From NCBI RefSeq assembly GCF_001592225.1, contig NZ_BCWN01000027.1:1-42199 (forward strand): a stretch of 42,199 nt of DNA. Reading direction: 5' to 3'. A program made the position numbers and the translations under genes. Positions 17,467-25,693 of the stretch are shown here, piece after piece. Position 1 is the first letter of the stretch; the number at the start of each line of letters is the position of its first letter. Under the pieces are notes generated by a model. The model was not told the DNA's origin and made no database searches. It worked only from the letters and a program-made list of their open reading frames with translations. The stretch comes from Castellaniella caeni NBRC 101664 (GTDB lineage: Bacteria; Pseudomonadota; Gammaproteobacteria; Burkholderiales; Burkholderiaceae_B).

Positions 17467-18636
17467 ATGCGATACGTTGCAGCTGCCTTTTCATGCGTCG
17501 CTCTTGGCGCCGGCGCGCAGGCCCAGTCCCTCGATTGGCAAGGCCTTCTTCAACACGGAGTGAATGAGGCAATCCGCTCCATCCAGACCCCACAGCAGGC
17601 CCCGGCACCTACACCTGCCCCGGCTCGCAAGTCGGCACCTGCGTCGGCTACACCCCAGTCTTCCAGTTCGACGACGCGGCCTTCCACAGCCCGTCCGGTG
17701 CAGGCCCGCCAGACAAGTCCATCCAAGCAGACCGGCTCGACATCAGCGCCGTCCACCGCGCGTGAAACCGTCAACGCGCGCCTCGTGGACAACCTGGGGG
17801 TGACGCCAGCCGAGTTCCAGCGCTTTTTCGATCGCTTGAAAACCGAGGTCGCGGCCGGCAACCGCAAGGCACTCGCAAACATGGTGCATTACCCGCTGGG
17901 CGTCGGCGGCAGCGAGATCAAGGTGTTCACGAGGGCGGATTTCCTGACCCATTACGATTCGATCTTTACCCCTTCCGTTGTGGCTGCCGTCCGGGATCAG
18001 GCCTACGAGACCCTGTTCGTGCGCGACACCGGCGCCGCCTTTGGCGACGGCTTGCTATGGGTGTCGGGCAGCTGCATGGACTCGGGCTGTGCGAGGCGTG
18101 CCCTCAAGGTGATTGCCGTCAATCCGCCCGATGACGAAAGGACGGTGCAGCCGCCGACCGCCGTCCGGCCAAGCGCTGGCAAGGACGTGCTTCTCGGTAA
18201 CTCGTTGCCCGAAGGCGCGCCAGGCAGTTCTGGCCCTTGCCGAGAGCTGCCTCCGGTCACTGGCTCGATCACCGTTGCCGGTTCGGTTCCGCCCGACGAT
18301 GTGCACTGCTACCGGCTGGTTGGGCACAGTGGGCAGACGGTACACATCGAATTGAAATCGCTCAATACGGGCTTCACGATCGAGCCGTTGGCTGACAATC
18401 GCAGCGACCGGACCTTCAAGGCCAAGAACCAGCCCTACGATATTCTGCTGGGCCAGACCCTGCGCAGCGTGAGTGACGACTATTACGAAATGCGTGTCAC
18501 GGTCAGGTGCGCGCCGGGCACCCTTACAGCCAGGGGGCCAGGGTTTTGTCCGCGGTGTCCGCCCAGCCCTTGTTGGCCGACGGGTTGGCGGGGCTGGGAT
18601 GCAGCAAGTAGGCCGTTGGCACCCGGCCGTCCGTGA
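17467..18636 (+). CDS. Secreted Pro/Ser/Thr-rich protein of unknown function
   Basis: 389 residues. A signal peptide (about 1-19, ending GAGAQAQ) is followed by SLDWQGLLQHGVNEAIRSI and a low-complexity linker rich in Pro, Ala, Ser and Thr (about 38-98). A folded domain (about 100-225) contains FDRLKTEVAAGNRKALANMVHYPL and CMDSGCARRALKVIAV. A final beta-rich segment (about 250-345: GSITVAGSVPPDDVHCYRLVGHSGQTVHIEL) resembles a pre-peptidase C-terminal (PPC) domain. ATG 17467 has GAGGAG 6 nt before it. The last 36-37 residues are encoded antisense to the SMUG1 gene and look non-native (many Cys, Pro, Trp). Layout resembles the 1281-residue neighbour: signal, short LL segment, Pro-rich linker. 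Confidence 0.7.
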   Translation: MRYVAAAFSCVALGAGAQAQSLDWQGLLQHGVNEAIRSIQTPQQAPAPTPAPARKSAPASATPQSSSSTTRPSTARPVQARQTSPSKQTGSTSAPSTARETVNARLVDNLGVTPAEFQRFFDRLKTEVAAGNRKALANMVHYPLGVGGSEIKVFTRADFLTHYDSIFTPSVVAAVRDQAYETLFVRDTGAAFGDGLLWVSGSCMDSGCARRALKVIAVNPPDDERTVQPPTAVRPSAGKDVLLGNSLPEGAPGSSGPCRELPPVTGSITVAGSVPPDDVHCYRLVGHSGQTVHIELKSLNTGFTIEPLADNRSDRTFKAKNQPYDILLGQTLRSVSDDYYEMRVTVRCAPGTLTARGPGFCPRCPPSPCWPTGWRGWDAASRPLAPGRP

Positions 18637-19249
18637 TGATCTGCGCGCGGCCATGGGCAAAGCGCCCGATTCCGACCACCACGCGTGGCTGGATGACGTG
18701 GATCACGGCATCCAGCGCGGCGTCGCAGATACCAAACAGCGGGTCGCGCTCGGCCTTGTGCAGTTGTTCGGGGATCAGGTTGCGGTTATTGCGCAGGAAC
18801 AGCAAAGGGCAGTAGTTCCAGACGAAAATGTCCTGGAAGAAGCGCTCGGGGCCGCCGAAACGCCGCTGCGCCCAACCCCAGAACCGGTCGCCGCTGCCTT
18901 CGCTGCGATGGCAGGCAAACCCCGCGATAGGGTACTTTTCGTGCTGGCTGGGCAGCGGGCCGCCCAGCGGTTTTTCGATCCCCAGCCAGTCGCGCGCCAT
19001 GGCGACTTCGCCAAAAGGCACGCCGGTCTGGGCCATGCCCCATGGGCCGGGGTTCATGCCCACCAGCAAGATCCGGTGCTGGCGGCTGCCGTATCGCTGC
19101 AGGTATTCGCGGTGTGCCGACCACATGTAGATCAGCGGGTTGTAAACGTGGCTGGCACTGGGAAATGACAGCACTTGCAGGCTGCCTGCCAGCACGCGCG
19201 CGATGGCGGTGCTGGCGTTATCGGTATCTGGGGCGGAAATTGCGGTCAT
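18524..19249 (-). CDS. SMUG1-type uracil-DNA glycosylase
   Basis: DNA-repair enzyme that removes uracil and oxidised pyrimidines from DNA. It has 241 residues. The first active-site motif GMNPGPWGMAQTGVPFG (64-80) is almost the SMUG1 signature, unlike the UDG family 1 GQDPYH. The C-terminal motif HPSPANPSANKGW holds the catalytic His. VYNPLIYMWSAHREYLQRYG and FVWNYCPLLFL also match the family. ATG at 19249 is used; an upstream ATG at 19312 is possible and neither has a clear ribosome site. Its 3' end overlaps the convergent gene by 113 nt. SMUG1 is patchy in bacteria, which with the accessory setting suggests transfer. Confidence 0.88.
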   Translation of the reverse strand: MTAISAPDTDNASTAIARVLAGSLQVLSFPSASHVYNPLIYMWSAHREYLQRYGSRQHRILLVGMNPGPWGMAQTGVPFGEVAMARDWLGIEKPLGGPLPSQHEKYPIAGFACHRSEGSGDRFWGWAQRRFGGPERFFQDIFVWNYCPLLFLRNNRNLIPEQLHKAERDPLFGICDAALDAVIHVIQPRVVVGIGRFAHGRAQIITDGRVPTAYLLHPSPANPSANKGWADTADKTLAPWL

Positions 19250-19265
19250 GGGGTCTGCTGTGGGG

Positions 19266-19283
19266 GAGACCAGAATCGGTCTC
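19266..19283. repeat. Inverted repeat GAGACC-N6-GGTCTC
   Basis: Perfect 6-bp arms in the 120-nt gap between the large secreted-protein gene (ends 19370) and the SMUG1 start. It could form a hairpin in the leftward transcript; no T-run. Confidence 0.3.
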
Positions 19284-19369
19284 GGTGCTGCCGGTTGCAG
19301 CTCGAGAGCCATTGTGGTGCCGTGGGCAGCGAATTGCAATGCGGACGCCGCAGGTATGGGCGATGTGGT

Positions 19370-22300
19370 TCAGAACATGGGCCGGGCCGATTTCTGGGTG
19401 GCCTGGATCCTGCCGTAGGCCGCGTCATGGTTGGCCTGGTAGGCTTGCGTATAGGCTCCGATGTCGGTCAGCGTTTGCTCCACCAACCAGTCCACCGGGA
19501 CGGTCTTGTCGCGTATTGAAGCCGGGTTGGGCGCGGGGTAAGGGCGCACGTCCGCTGTCAGGACAGGCCCGCACAACGATGCGTTTTGCTGCTCGTAGTG
19601 CGGGTTGAACGGGTTGAAATAAGGGCCTGGCAGCCTGGCTTCCATCATCGGCTTGCCGTCCTGTTGCTTGAGATCGGCTGGCTTGCCATGATCTGTCCAA
19701 GCTTCCGAGATGGGCCGTTCGGGGGCGCTGAAATCGCACGAGGCGCCCTGTGTATACCACCGAAGCGGCAGACTTTGCCGTGCCTGATTGGTAGGGTCTC
19801 CGTATTTTTCAAGCAGTGCGGTGCTGATGACGTCTTTAGGCGTCGTGTTGATGGCCATGTATATCTGCCGCCATACTCCCAAAACCTTGCCTGCCGCGAG
19901 GGGCGGCTCGTCGATGAGCGCGATGAGTTCCCGCTGGTCTCTGGAAACAAACAGCTTGCCCGCTGTCATGGGGGTCGGCAGGCCCGACTGTTGCCCCGTA
20001 TCGGATGCGCGCCTGCCTTCCAGCACCTGGCCGACGTCCATGTGCTTGCGGATGATGGCTTCGGCTTCGTCGAACGGCATGCCGAGTTGAACCCCGACGA
20101 TGTCCTGGCCGTAGGGGCCCGCAGGCACGCGATAATCGTCGTCCAGGGCGGGCACTGCCTGTGCCGCCGCGGTCAGACTTTGGATCGACAGCCTGGGGTC
20201 GGGCGGCTGGCGCCCGATTTCTGTCGTACGGTTCCGGTCGACCGAAAAATAGACGATTTCTTTCAGCGTGGCCTCGAGAATGATCGCTTGATGATCCCGG
20301 TCGCTGCGAGAGAGCTTGTGCCTGTCGACGAAGTCGGGCGGCAGCAGATCCGTGTAGTGCGGCTCCCTGGGCACGATGCGCGCTGCGGTGATGTCGAGCG
20401 TGACCTCTGCCTTGAACGTCTTGCCGCCTTGCTTGGACGGCGGCGGAACGCCGTCCTGGAGATGCAGGTACAGGGCCGCCAGTTCGGGGTGGTCGGGGAC
20501 ATAGCCGTTCAAGCCGCAGGCCTCGCCGATCTCGATGTATCGATCCGAGACTCCAATCGCAAAATCAAGCATTTGCAGGCGCTTCAATTGCTGCATCCGT
20601 TCGTCTTTTGTCAGATATCGTGAACCGGCCCGCTCTGGGCGCACGCGCAGAGATTCACTTCTTTGCTCCCGAATGATTGTGTTGCGCTGGGTGTTTTCGG
20701 CCGCGTCGGACGCCTGGCGTATTTTCGTGGCGGCCTGGTTTCTTTGAGGGAGGCGGGATGAATTGCCCAGGTTGGCGGCCGCCGCCGTGCAGCGCATCTC
20801 GCGCCATGAGCTGCCGTCCAACGCCACTTTCAGCTGCCACGGGGCGTCGGCCAGGGCTGCCGCTGTCCATGCCTTGAATTGGGAGGCCACCTTGGGCAGG
20901 TCTTGTGGTTCGGGGGCGCGTCGTCCCTTGATATAAAACGCGCCGCCGAAGGGTGCCGTGGGGGCTTGTTCAAAACGCCAGCGGCGCAAGGCGGCAGCGC
21001 TTGCAGCTGCCTCGGGCAGTTGATCCCCGAGCGCCTTGAAGACCAGCATATCCAGTACCGCGGGGCTGAGCGCAAGTGGGCCGTCGTGGCGTGGCGGCGT
21101 TGGCGGCGCGCTGGTCTGGGCGAAGACGCCTGCCAGCTTTTTGACATCGGCAAAATCACGTTGGGCAAGAACTCCTTGCTGGTTTTCAAGGCGCATGTGC
21201 AGCGGTTCGAGCTCGATGAGAAAGCCTGCTTGCCCATTGTCGCGGGTGATGGGCTTGATGCTTTCGAGCCGAAACACGGACTTTTGGCGCATGCGTGTCT
21301 TGGATGCGGACAAGGTCGTGCTGGGAACCTCGAGCGTATACAGGTCGAGCTGATCGGGGCCAGTCAGCAGAAGGTCGATGTTGTAGCGGGACGCATAGGC
21401 GATCTGGTCTTGGCGCAAGTGGTTTGCATCGATCGCTTTGTCGAAGGTGTTTTGCGGCAGGCGCCGACCGCCGAATGCCCGCAAGGTGGTGACTGCGGCT
21501 TTGCTGTTGGTGTCAGGATAGATGTCTAGACCGAGTTCGACCTCGTCTGGCAGCCCGGCCAGGTAGGCCGCCACCCAGCGCTCGATCTTTGGCTGATGCG
21601 CGGTGTCATATTGGCTCGAGTCGCGTGGGAAGACGGGCAGTCTTGAGTCATCGTTTGACAAGGCCTTTTCAGGTGGATTGGCATAGAACTGCACATCCCG
21701 CTGCTTGAGCTGCCCGAACAACGATTCCCAATATTTTTGCGTGTCGGCGTCGTGATTCGCTGGATGGGAAACGCGTTGTGCCAGGACGAAAATCTCGTCG
21801 AGTGCCACGGGTGACGGGATCTTGAGGCGTGCCGGGATTTCGCCGCGAACGAAGGCCCCGAAGTCGGGGGGGAGCGTGTAGTCGTGAATGGGCTTGTCAA
21901 GGTCGGGGCCGTACAGGCCCACAGACACCAGTTGCGTGTTGATGCGCCGCGCGTCGTAATCGACACCCAGGATGTCCAGGACTGCCACGACGTTGAGGTC
22001 ACGGGTGTTGGTGACGGGATCGCCACGGGTTTTCGGATACGTAAATGACGCAATCTTTTCGAGGAGCTGGCGCGCGGCATCGGCCGTGATGGGCAATGTG
22101 GGCTTGGGCCAAAGCCCCGCCAAAACGGGCTGCAGGCCGCCATTGCGGGATGTGTCGCGAAAGCCGTAGTCAAAGGCCCACGACAGGCTTTTGTTGAACG
22201 TGAATTGCGCTTTGGCCGCGTCATATTGGTCGAGCGATACCCGGTGAATCAGCGCGATCCGAAAGGGTGCCGACGGAGCGGACGATTTCAGGAGTTCGAG

Positions 22301-23215
22301 ATTTTGCGCATAGAAATTCCGGTACGAGTCCTGAGTCTCGAATTCGTTGTTGCCCTGAAAACATTTCGAATCCGAGAGCCCTTTCGATATGTAAGCCTGC
22401 TTGGCCTGCTCGGTGAAATACCTTGAAATCAGGCTGCATTCCTGTTTTTTGAGCGCAGAGGGTTCCCCTTTGGCCAATTTGGGGGCTTCGTGCGCAAAGG
22501 ACATCAGTTCGAATGCGTTCCTTTGCCAGGTGTCGGGCCATATTGGCACACCCTTGAAATAATTGAAGGTGATGGGCTGGATGCCCGGGGGCGGCGTAGC
22601 CAGTTTGCGCAGGCCGACGCTTTTTGTTGCGTCGGTGGCCAAGGGGATCCGTTCCGTTGTGGCTGTGTCGGACGAGACGCTGACAGGCCGTATCTCTTGC
22701 GCCGACGGCATCGACTGCGCCGGGGCGGGCGCGGTGGTCACGGCGGTGCCACCTGTGTGCCGGTGTATGGCGGCCAGCGTGGCCGCTGTGCTTTTGTCGA
22801 CCCTGGCCGTCACAGGCAGGCCATTGTCACGTTGAAAGGCGTTCAAGGCGGCGATCGTTTTAGGGCCTGCCGACCCGTCGGGCACGCCGGTGTCGTAGCC
22901 CATGTCATTGAGCATCTGTTGGGTTTGCTGGATTTCAACGCGTGAGAGTGTCGGGGCGGGGGCCGGGGCGCGTTGCTGCGGGTAGGGCTGCGGCGCTGGC
23001 GTGTGTGTCGGCGGTGGCACATATACGGGGGGCGGCGTGGGCCGTTGTTGCGTCAGCGGCGGGATGATGATTCTCAACAAGTCATTGAGGTTTTGTGCTC
23101 TCGCGTTTGGCACGCTTGTTATCAGCAAGGCCAGGCCAGCCGCCAACAGCCATCGTGGCCGCCGCGGAAAACATGCGGCCTGTTCATGGCGCCATCCGGT
23201 CTTTGTCGCCTGCAT
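19370..23215 (-). CDS. Large secreted protein with peptidoglycan-binding-like domain
   Basis: 1281 residues. A long basic N-region and hydrophobic core (about 22-41, WLLAAGLALLITSVPNARAQ) form a signal peptide. Then NLNDLLRIIIPPL, a Pro-rich linker (about 52-88), and a PG_binding_1-like domain at about 91-149 (QQTQQMLNDMGYDTGVPDGSAGPKTIAALNAFQRDNGLP) follow. The remaining 1100 residues are not recognised: mixed alpha/beta, soluble, with a Gln/Arg-rich coiled segment near 840-890. Paired Cys occur near the C-terminus (GASCDFSAPE, NASLCGPVLTAD). ATG 23215 has AAAGGAGGG 6 nt before it. Likely periplasmic or surface; no hydrolase motif seen. Size, signal and linker resemble the 389-residue protein nearby. 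Confidence 0.75.
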   Translation of the reverse strand: MQATKTGWRHEQAACFPRRPRWLLAAGLALLITSVPNARAQNLNDLLRIIIPPLTQQRPTPPPVYVPPPTHTPAPQPYPQQRAPAPAPTLSRVEIQQTQQMLNDMGYDTGVPDGSAGPKTIAALNAFQRDNGLPVTARVDKSTAATLAAIHRHTGGTAVTTAPAPAQSMPSAQEIRPVSVSSDTATTERIPLATDATKSVGLRKLATPPPGIQPITFNYFKGVPIWPDTWQRNAFELMSFAHEAPKLAKGEPSALKKQECSLISRYFTEQAKQAYISKGLSDSKCFQGNNEFETQDSYRNFYAQNLELLKSSAPSAPFRIALIHRVSLDQYDAAKAQFTFNKSLSWAFDYGFRDTSRNGGLQPVLAGLWPKPTLPITADAARQLLEKIASFTYPKTRGDPVTNTRDLNVVAVLDILGVDYDARRINTQLVSVGLYGPDLDKPIHDYTLPPDFGAFVRGEIPARLKIPSPVALDEIFVLAQRVSHPANHDADTQKYWESLFGQLKQRDVQFYANPPEKALSNDDSRLPVFPRDSSQYDTAHQPKIERWVAAYLAGLPDEVELGLDIYPDTNSKAAVTTLRAFGGRRLPQNTFDKAIDANHLRQDQIAYASRYNIDLLLTGPDQLDLYTLEVPSTTLSASKTRMRQKSVFRLESIKPITRDNGQAGFLIELEPLHMRLENQQGVLAQRDFADVKKLAGVFAQTSAPPTPPRHDGPLALSPAVLDMLVFKALGDQLPEAAASAAALRRWRFEQAPTAPFGGAFYIKGRRAPEPQDLPKVASQFKAWTAAALADAPWQLKVALDGSSWREMRCTAAAANLGNSSRLPQRNQAATKIRQASDAAENTQRNTIIREQRSESLRVRPERAGSRYLTKDERMQQLKRLQMLDFAIGVSDRYIEIGEACGLNGYVPDHPELAALYLHLQDGVPPPSKQGGKTFKAEVTLDITAARIVPREPHYTDLLPPDFVDRHKLSRSDRDHQAIILEATLKEIVYFSVDRNRTTEIGRQPPDPRLSIQSLTAAAQAVPALDDDYRVPAGPYGQDIVGVQLGMPFDEAEAIIRKHMDVGQVLEGRRASDTGQQSGLPTPMTAGKLFVSRDQRELIALIDEPPLAAGKVLGVWRQIYMAINTTPKDVISTALLEKYGDPTNQARQSLPLRWYTQGASCDFSAPERPISEAWTDHGKPADLKQQDGKPMMEARLPGPYFNPFNPHYEQQNASLCGPVLTADVRPYPAPNPASIRDKTVPVDWLVEQTLTDIGAYTQAYQANHDAAYGRIQATQKSARPMF

Positions 23216-23339
23216 ACGTGCCCTCCTTTGGGTGGACTGCACGCGTAGCAAACGATGTGCCCGCCTTTGCAATCACGCCTGGGCTGGATATGGAGTTGTT
23301 TTTTCGCAGTGTAGGGGACGGGAAATCAGCCCAGCCATA

Positions 23340-23383
23340 GGCCGAAAGACCCGGCGTACGGGATTGTCTTAGGTCTTTCGGCC
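23340..23383. repeat. 12-bp perfect inverted repeat
   Basis: GGCCGAAAGACC (23340-23351) pairs with GGTCTTTCGGCC (23372-23383) across a 20-nt loop. It lies between the cupredoxin-like gene stop and the 1281-residue protein start, both leftward, so it may terminate one transcript or act as a leader structure. No T-tract follows directly, although six A residues (23406-23411) would be T on the transcript 20-30 nt earlier. Confidence 0.6.
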
Positions 23384-23430
23384 CATGGCCGACATGGCAG
23401 GGACGAAAAAAGACGGCCGCTGATCATCGC

Positions 23431-24390
23431 CTATGACGTGACTGAAAATGGCGCGATCATGCCGAGGTCGAAGTGAGGCCTGCCTGTCTCGGGATCGGGG
23501 ACGTAGCAGACCGCGAAGTAGTCTCCGTTCGCGAGATTCAGCACGGCCCAGTTGACGGATGCCGGGTTCATCGGGGCGACACCCGCGACGGCGGTAAATG
23601 GCGCGGCATGGGCCGTGGCCGAACTGGCATCCGCGCCGGTTGCCGCCGTGGGCTTGGTGGGCGGCGCCATCAATATGGCCTTGGCCTGTTCGAAAGAAAC
23701 GCCGGGTGCAAGACGGTTGAGTACCATTTCATGCAGTTGCGCCCCGGTGTCCAGAACCTTCCAGAGGTGTTGGCCCCCCCGGATTTGGCGCGGCAGCTGA
23801 TCGAAAGCGAAATCGACCAGATCGATGGTGAGGTCGGCCGCGGGGGCGTCTTCCGCGTGCGCGGCTTCTGTGACTGTCAGAGCCGCCAGCATGCCCATCT
23901 TGTAGTGGGGCATGCCCTGTGCGTCGGGGACGATGCAGATGACGACGTATGCGCCAGGGAGCAGGTTGATGATGACGGTCGATGCCTGGCCGTGATCCAC
24001 GCTGCCCGGCCCGCCTATTGAAGACGACATGGCAAACAGCGCGGCAATATCCTGCTGCTTTGCGGCGCGCATGAAGTCGGCCGTCGTTGTCCCCGTGTTC
24101 AGCCGCATGAACATCGCGTGGTGCTCTTCGGCGCCCTCGTTGCGCAGCGTGATTTCTGTGTACCCGGCGGGAACCCGACGAGGCAGCTCGAATGCGTAGT
24201 CTTTGGCGGTCACTGCCAGCTTGTGGTAGCCCGTGTTTGGGTCGCCCGGGTGCGTTTCGGCTGCCCGCACGCCGCGCCCGACAAATACGGCAGCCAAACC
24301 GATGGCGCCCATGCGCATCAGCGCGGCCCGACGGGTCGAGAGCGCGTGCCGCGCGTCGAGACGCAGTGCGTCGTCATTGCCGCCAGCCAT
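23431..24390 (-). CDS. Tat-type exported protein with two cupredoxin-like domains
   Basis: 319 residues. Residues 18-45 form a probable Tat signal (STRRAALMRMGAIGLAAVFVG; R20-R21), ending VRAAE. Two similar beta-sandwich halves follow. Half 1 (about 55-175) shows candidate copper ligands H90/H91 (EEHHAMFM), C152, H162 and M165/M167 (VICIVPDAQGMPHYKMGM). Half 2 (about 185-319) shows H220 (QLHEMVL), C295, H306 and M311 (VCYVPDPETGRPHFDLGM). The Cys-to-His spacing is longer than in plastocyanin. ATG 24390 follows GGAG. It may carry electrons in the periplasm; copper binding is inference. Divergent from the gene at 24681. Confidence 0.75.
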   Translation of the reverse strand: MAGGNDDALRLDARHALSTRRAALMRMGAIGLAAVFVGRGVRAAETHPGDPNTGYHKLAVTAKDYAFELPRRVPAGYTEITLRNEGAEEHHAMFMRLNTGTTTADFMRAAKQQDIAALFAMSSSIGGPGSVDHGQASTVIINLLPGAYVVICIVPDAQGMPHYKMGMLAALTVTEAAHAEDAPAADLTIDLVDFAFDQLPRQIRGGQHLWKVLDTGAQLHEMVLNRLAPGVSFEQAKAILMAPPTKPTAATGADASSATAHAAPFTAVAGVAPMNPASVNWAVLNLANGDYFAVCYVPDPETGRPHFDLGMIAPFSVTS

Positions 24391-24467
24391 GTCATCTCCT
24401 GGTGAGTACACCGATGTAATTTGGATTGCGGCTTGTTGACAGGCAGTCCGCGCAGTCTGACCGCATG

Positions 24468-24481
24468 CTTGAACCTTCAAG
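24468..24481. promoter_or_regulatory. Dyad CTTGAA-CC-TTCAAG upstream of the cupredoxin-like gene
   Basis: Perfect 6-bp arms 78 nt before the leftward ATG at 24390, inside a 290-nt divergent spacer. Read leftward, its core TTGAAGGTTCAA differs by one base from TTGACGGTTCAA before norB. A TTGACA (24508-24513 on the minus strand) lies just upstream. Confidence 0.3.
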
Positions 24482-24680
24482 AAAGTTTGTTCCCGTCGTG
24501 ATTCCTTGTCAATATTCGGCCCTCGTCCGCTGCGTGCCTGCCGCCAATGGTGGGCAGTCTCAAAAATCGTGTGCATGGCATATGCGCGTGACATTTGCAT
24601 CACGTTGACCACGCACCCAGGCGGGTTCATGTGTAAGCTGGCCCGTCAGCGCACAATGCGTGTCCAGGAGGCCATCCGAG

Positions 24681-25115
24681 ATGAACGATCAGACCGAACT
24701 TGACGCCCTGAAATCCGCGATGCAGGAAGCCACGGATTTCAGCCTTGTGTGGCATCAGTTTTTTGATTTGGCCAGTTCGCCTGGCTTCGTCGATGCGTCC
24801 GACCCCGGCCAGCTGGAATTCCTGGTGCCTGTGCTCAATGCGATTTTCGACGCTGGTGGAGCAGGGGCCCCGCGCACGTTTCAGGCGCCCATCGTGCTTC
24901 GCTATCGGGATAGCGATTTTTATCATGGCTCCGTAGACTGTCCTGAACACATGGGCGCGTTCATTTATTTCAAGCAGATTGATCAAGGGATGCTGGCCTT
25001 GACAAATGTCCGGTCGTTGGCGAGCACCTTTTTCAGGTTTGCCTTGGCTTCAGTTGATCACCGATGCGCGGTTGTCCTGCCGGATCAGCAACAGGATGGG
25101 CCTGTCGAGCATTGA
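24681..25115 (+). CDS. Hypothetical protein, 144 residues
   Basis: No family recognised. It is soluble and acidic, without signal peptide. Features: MNDQTELDALKSAMQEATDFSLVWHQFFDL helix, LEFLVPVLNAIFDAG, an APRTFQAPIVLRYRDSDFYHGSV strand pair and a C-terminal FRFALAS-VDHRCAVVLPDQQQ segment. AGGAG lies 10 nt before the ATG; an in-frame GTG at 24660 is less likely because it precedes that site. The gene ends 6 nt before the region of gene relics, so its last residues may or may not be native. It has the codon bias and length of a real gene and its own promoter region, shared divergently with the cupredoxin-like gene. Confidence 0.6.
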   Translation: MNDQTELDALKSAMQEATDFSLVWHQFFDLASSPGFVDASDPGQLEFLVPVLNAIFDAGGAGAPRTFQAPIVLRYRDSDFYHGSVDCPEHMGAFIYFKQIDQGMLALTNVRSLASTFFRFALASVDHRCAVVLPDQQQDGPVEH

Positions 25116-25208
25116 CCTGAGTCAGATAAGCAGCAAGGGACGTAAGCCTGCATGGAAATTGAGCTTTTTCAAAAGTAGTTGGTGTCGATGGAACGGTTTA
25201 GGGGTAAC
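25116..25208. other. Unassigned stretch joining the hypothetical gene to relics
   Basis: Minus-strand reading continues open from the RhuM relic to a TGA at 25122, giving TPKPFHRHQLLLKKLNFHAG, which does not resemble RhuM. It is probably another fragment fused in by deletion; source not recognised. Confidence 0.35.
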
Positions 25209-25493
25209 GCCCGCGTCAGCCCGTTGGGCGATGACCTCGGCAGCTGTTTGTCCGTGTGCGGCGTAGTGCAGCTTATTTTGCACGGTTTTGAAAAACAGCG
25301 TACTGGCCTGGGCTTTGGGATCGTAGTCCACACTGGTGGCGTAAAGATCCAGAACCTGTCGGTAGAGGACTTTTTCGCTAGAGCGTATGTCGCGGATGCG
25401 ATCCAGCAATTCCTTCCAGCAGCTGCCGCCGCCCAAGTTCTTTAGGCGGGCGTCGTCCATGGTGAAGCCCTTGACCAGATACTCGCGTACCCG
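25209..25493 (-). pseudogene. RhuM-family protein relic
   Basis: About 95 codons on the minus strand read as the middle of a RhuM (virulence-associated, DNA-binding-like) protein: REYLVKGFTMDDARLKN, then WKELLDRIRDIRSSEKVLYR, VLDLYATSVDYDPKA, FFKTVQNKLHYAAHG and TAAEVIAQRADAG. Complete RhuM proteins are around 330 residues, so the N-terminal and C-terminal parts are lost. The left end continues in unrelated sequence and the right end abuts the DarT fragment out of frame. RhuM genes often sit on genomic islands. Confidence 0.75.
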
Positions 25494-25693
25494 CCCGGTG
25501 GGCACGGAATAGGGCGTCGACTGCGCTTGTCGATCAGTTCCAGGTTGCCGATCCCTACCCAGTCAGGGGCGGCCTGATGGTGATCGCTGCTGCAGTAAAG
25601 TCCGTTCTTCAGTATCCATGGGAGGTTATCCCGGTGGACGATCCGCCAGATCAGGGCTTTCTGTGGGTTCAGACTGGCGCGATAGTCAGCCAC
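25490..25693 (-). pseudogene. DarT (DUF4433) DNA ADP-ribosyltransferase toxin, N-terminal fragment
   Basis: 68 codons from GTG at 25693 read as the start of DarT, which ADP-ribosylates thymidine in single-stranded DNA: ADYRASLNPQKALIWRIVH, RDNLPWILKNGLYC, DWVGIGNLELIDKR, RRPIPCPPGG. Complete DarT is about 200 residues; the catalytic Glu region is missing. At 25490 the sequence passes directly into RhuM in another frame, so a deletion removed the rest together with any darG antitoxin gene that would normally follow. The start codon overlaps the end of the small gene upstream (GTGGCTGA). Confidence 0.75.
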
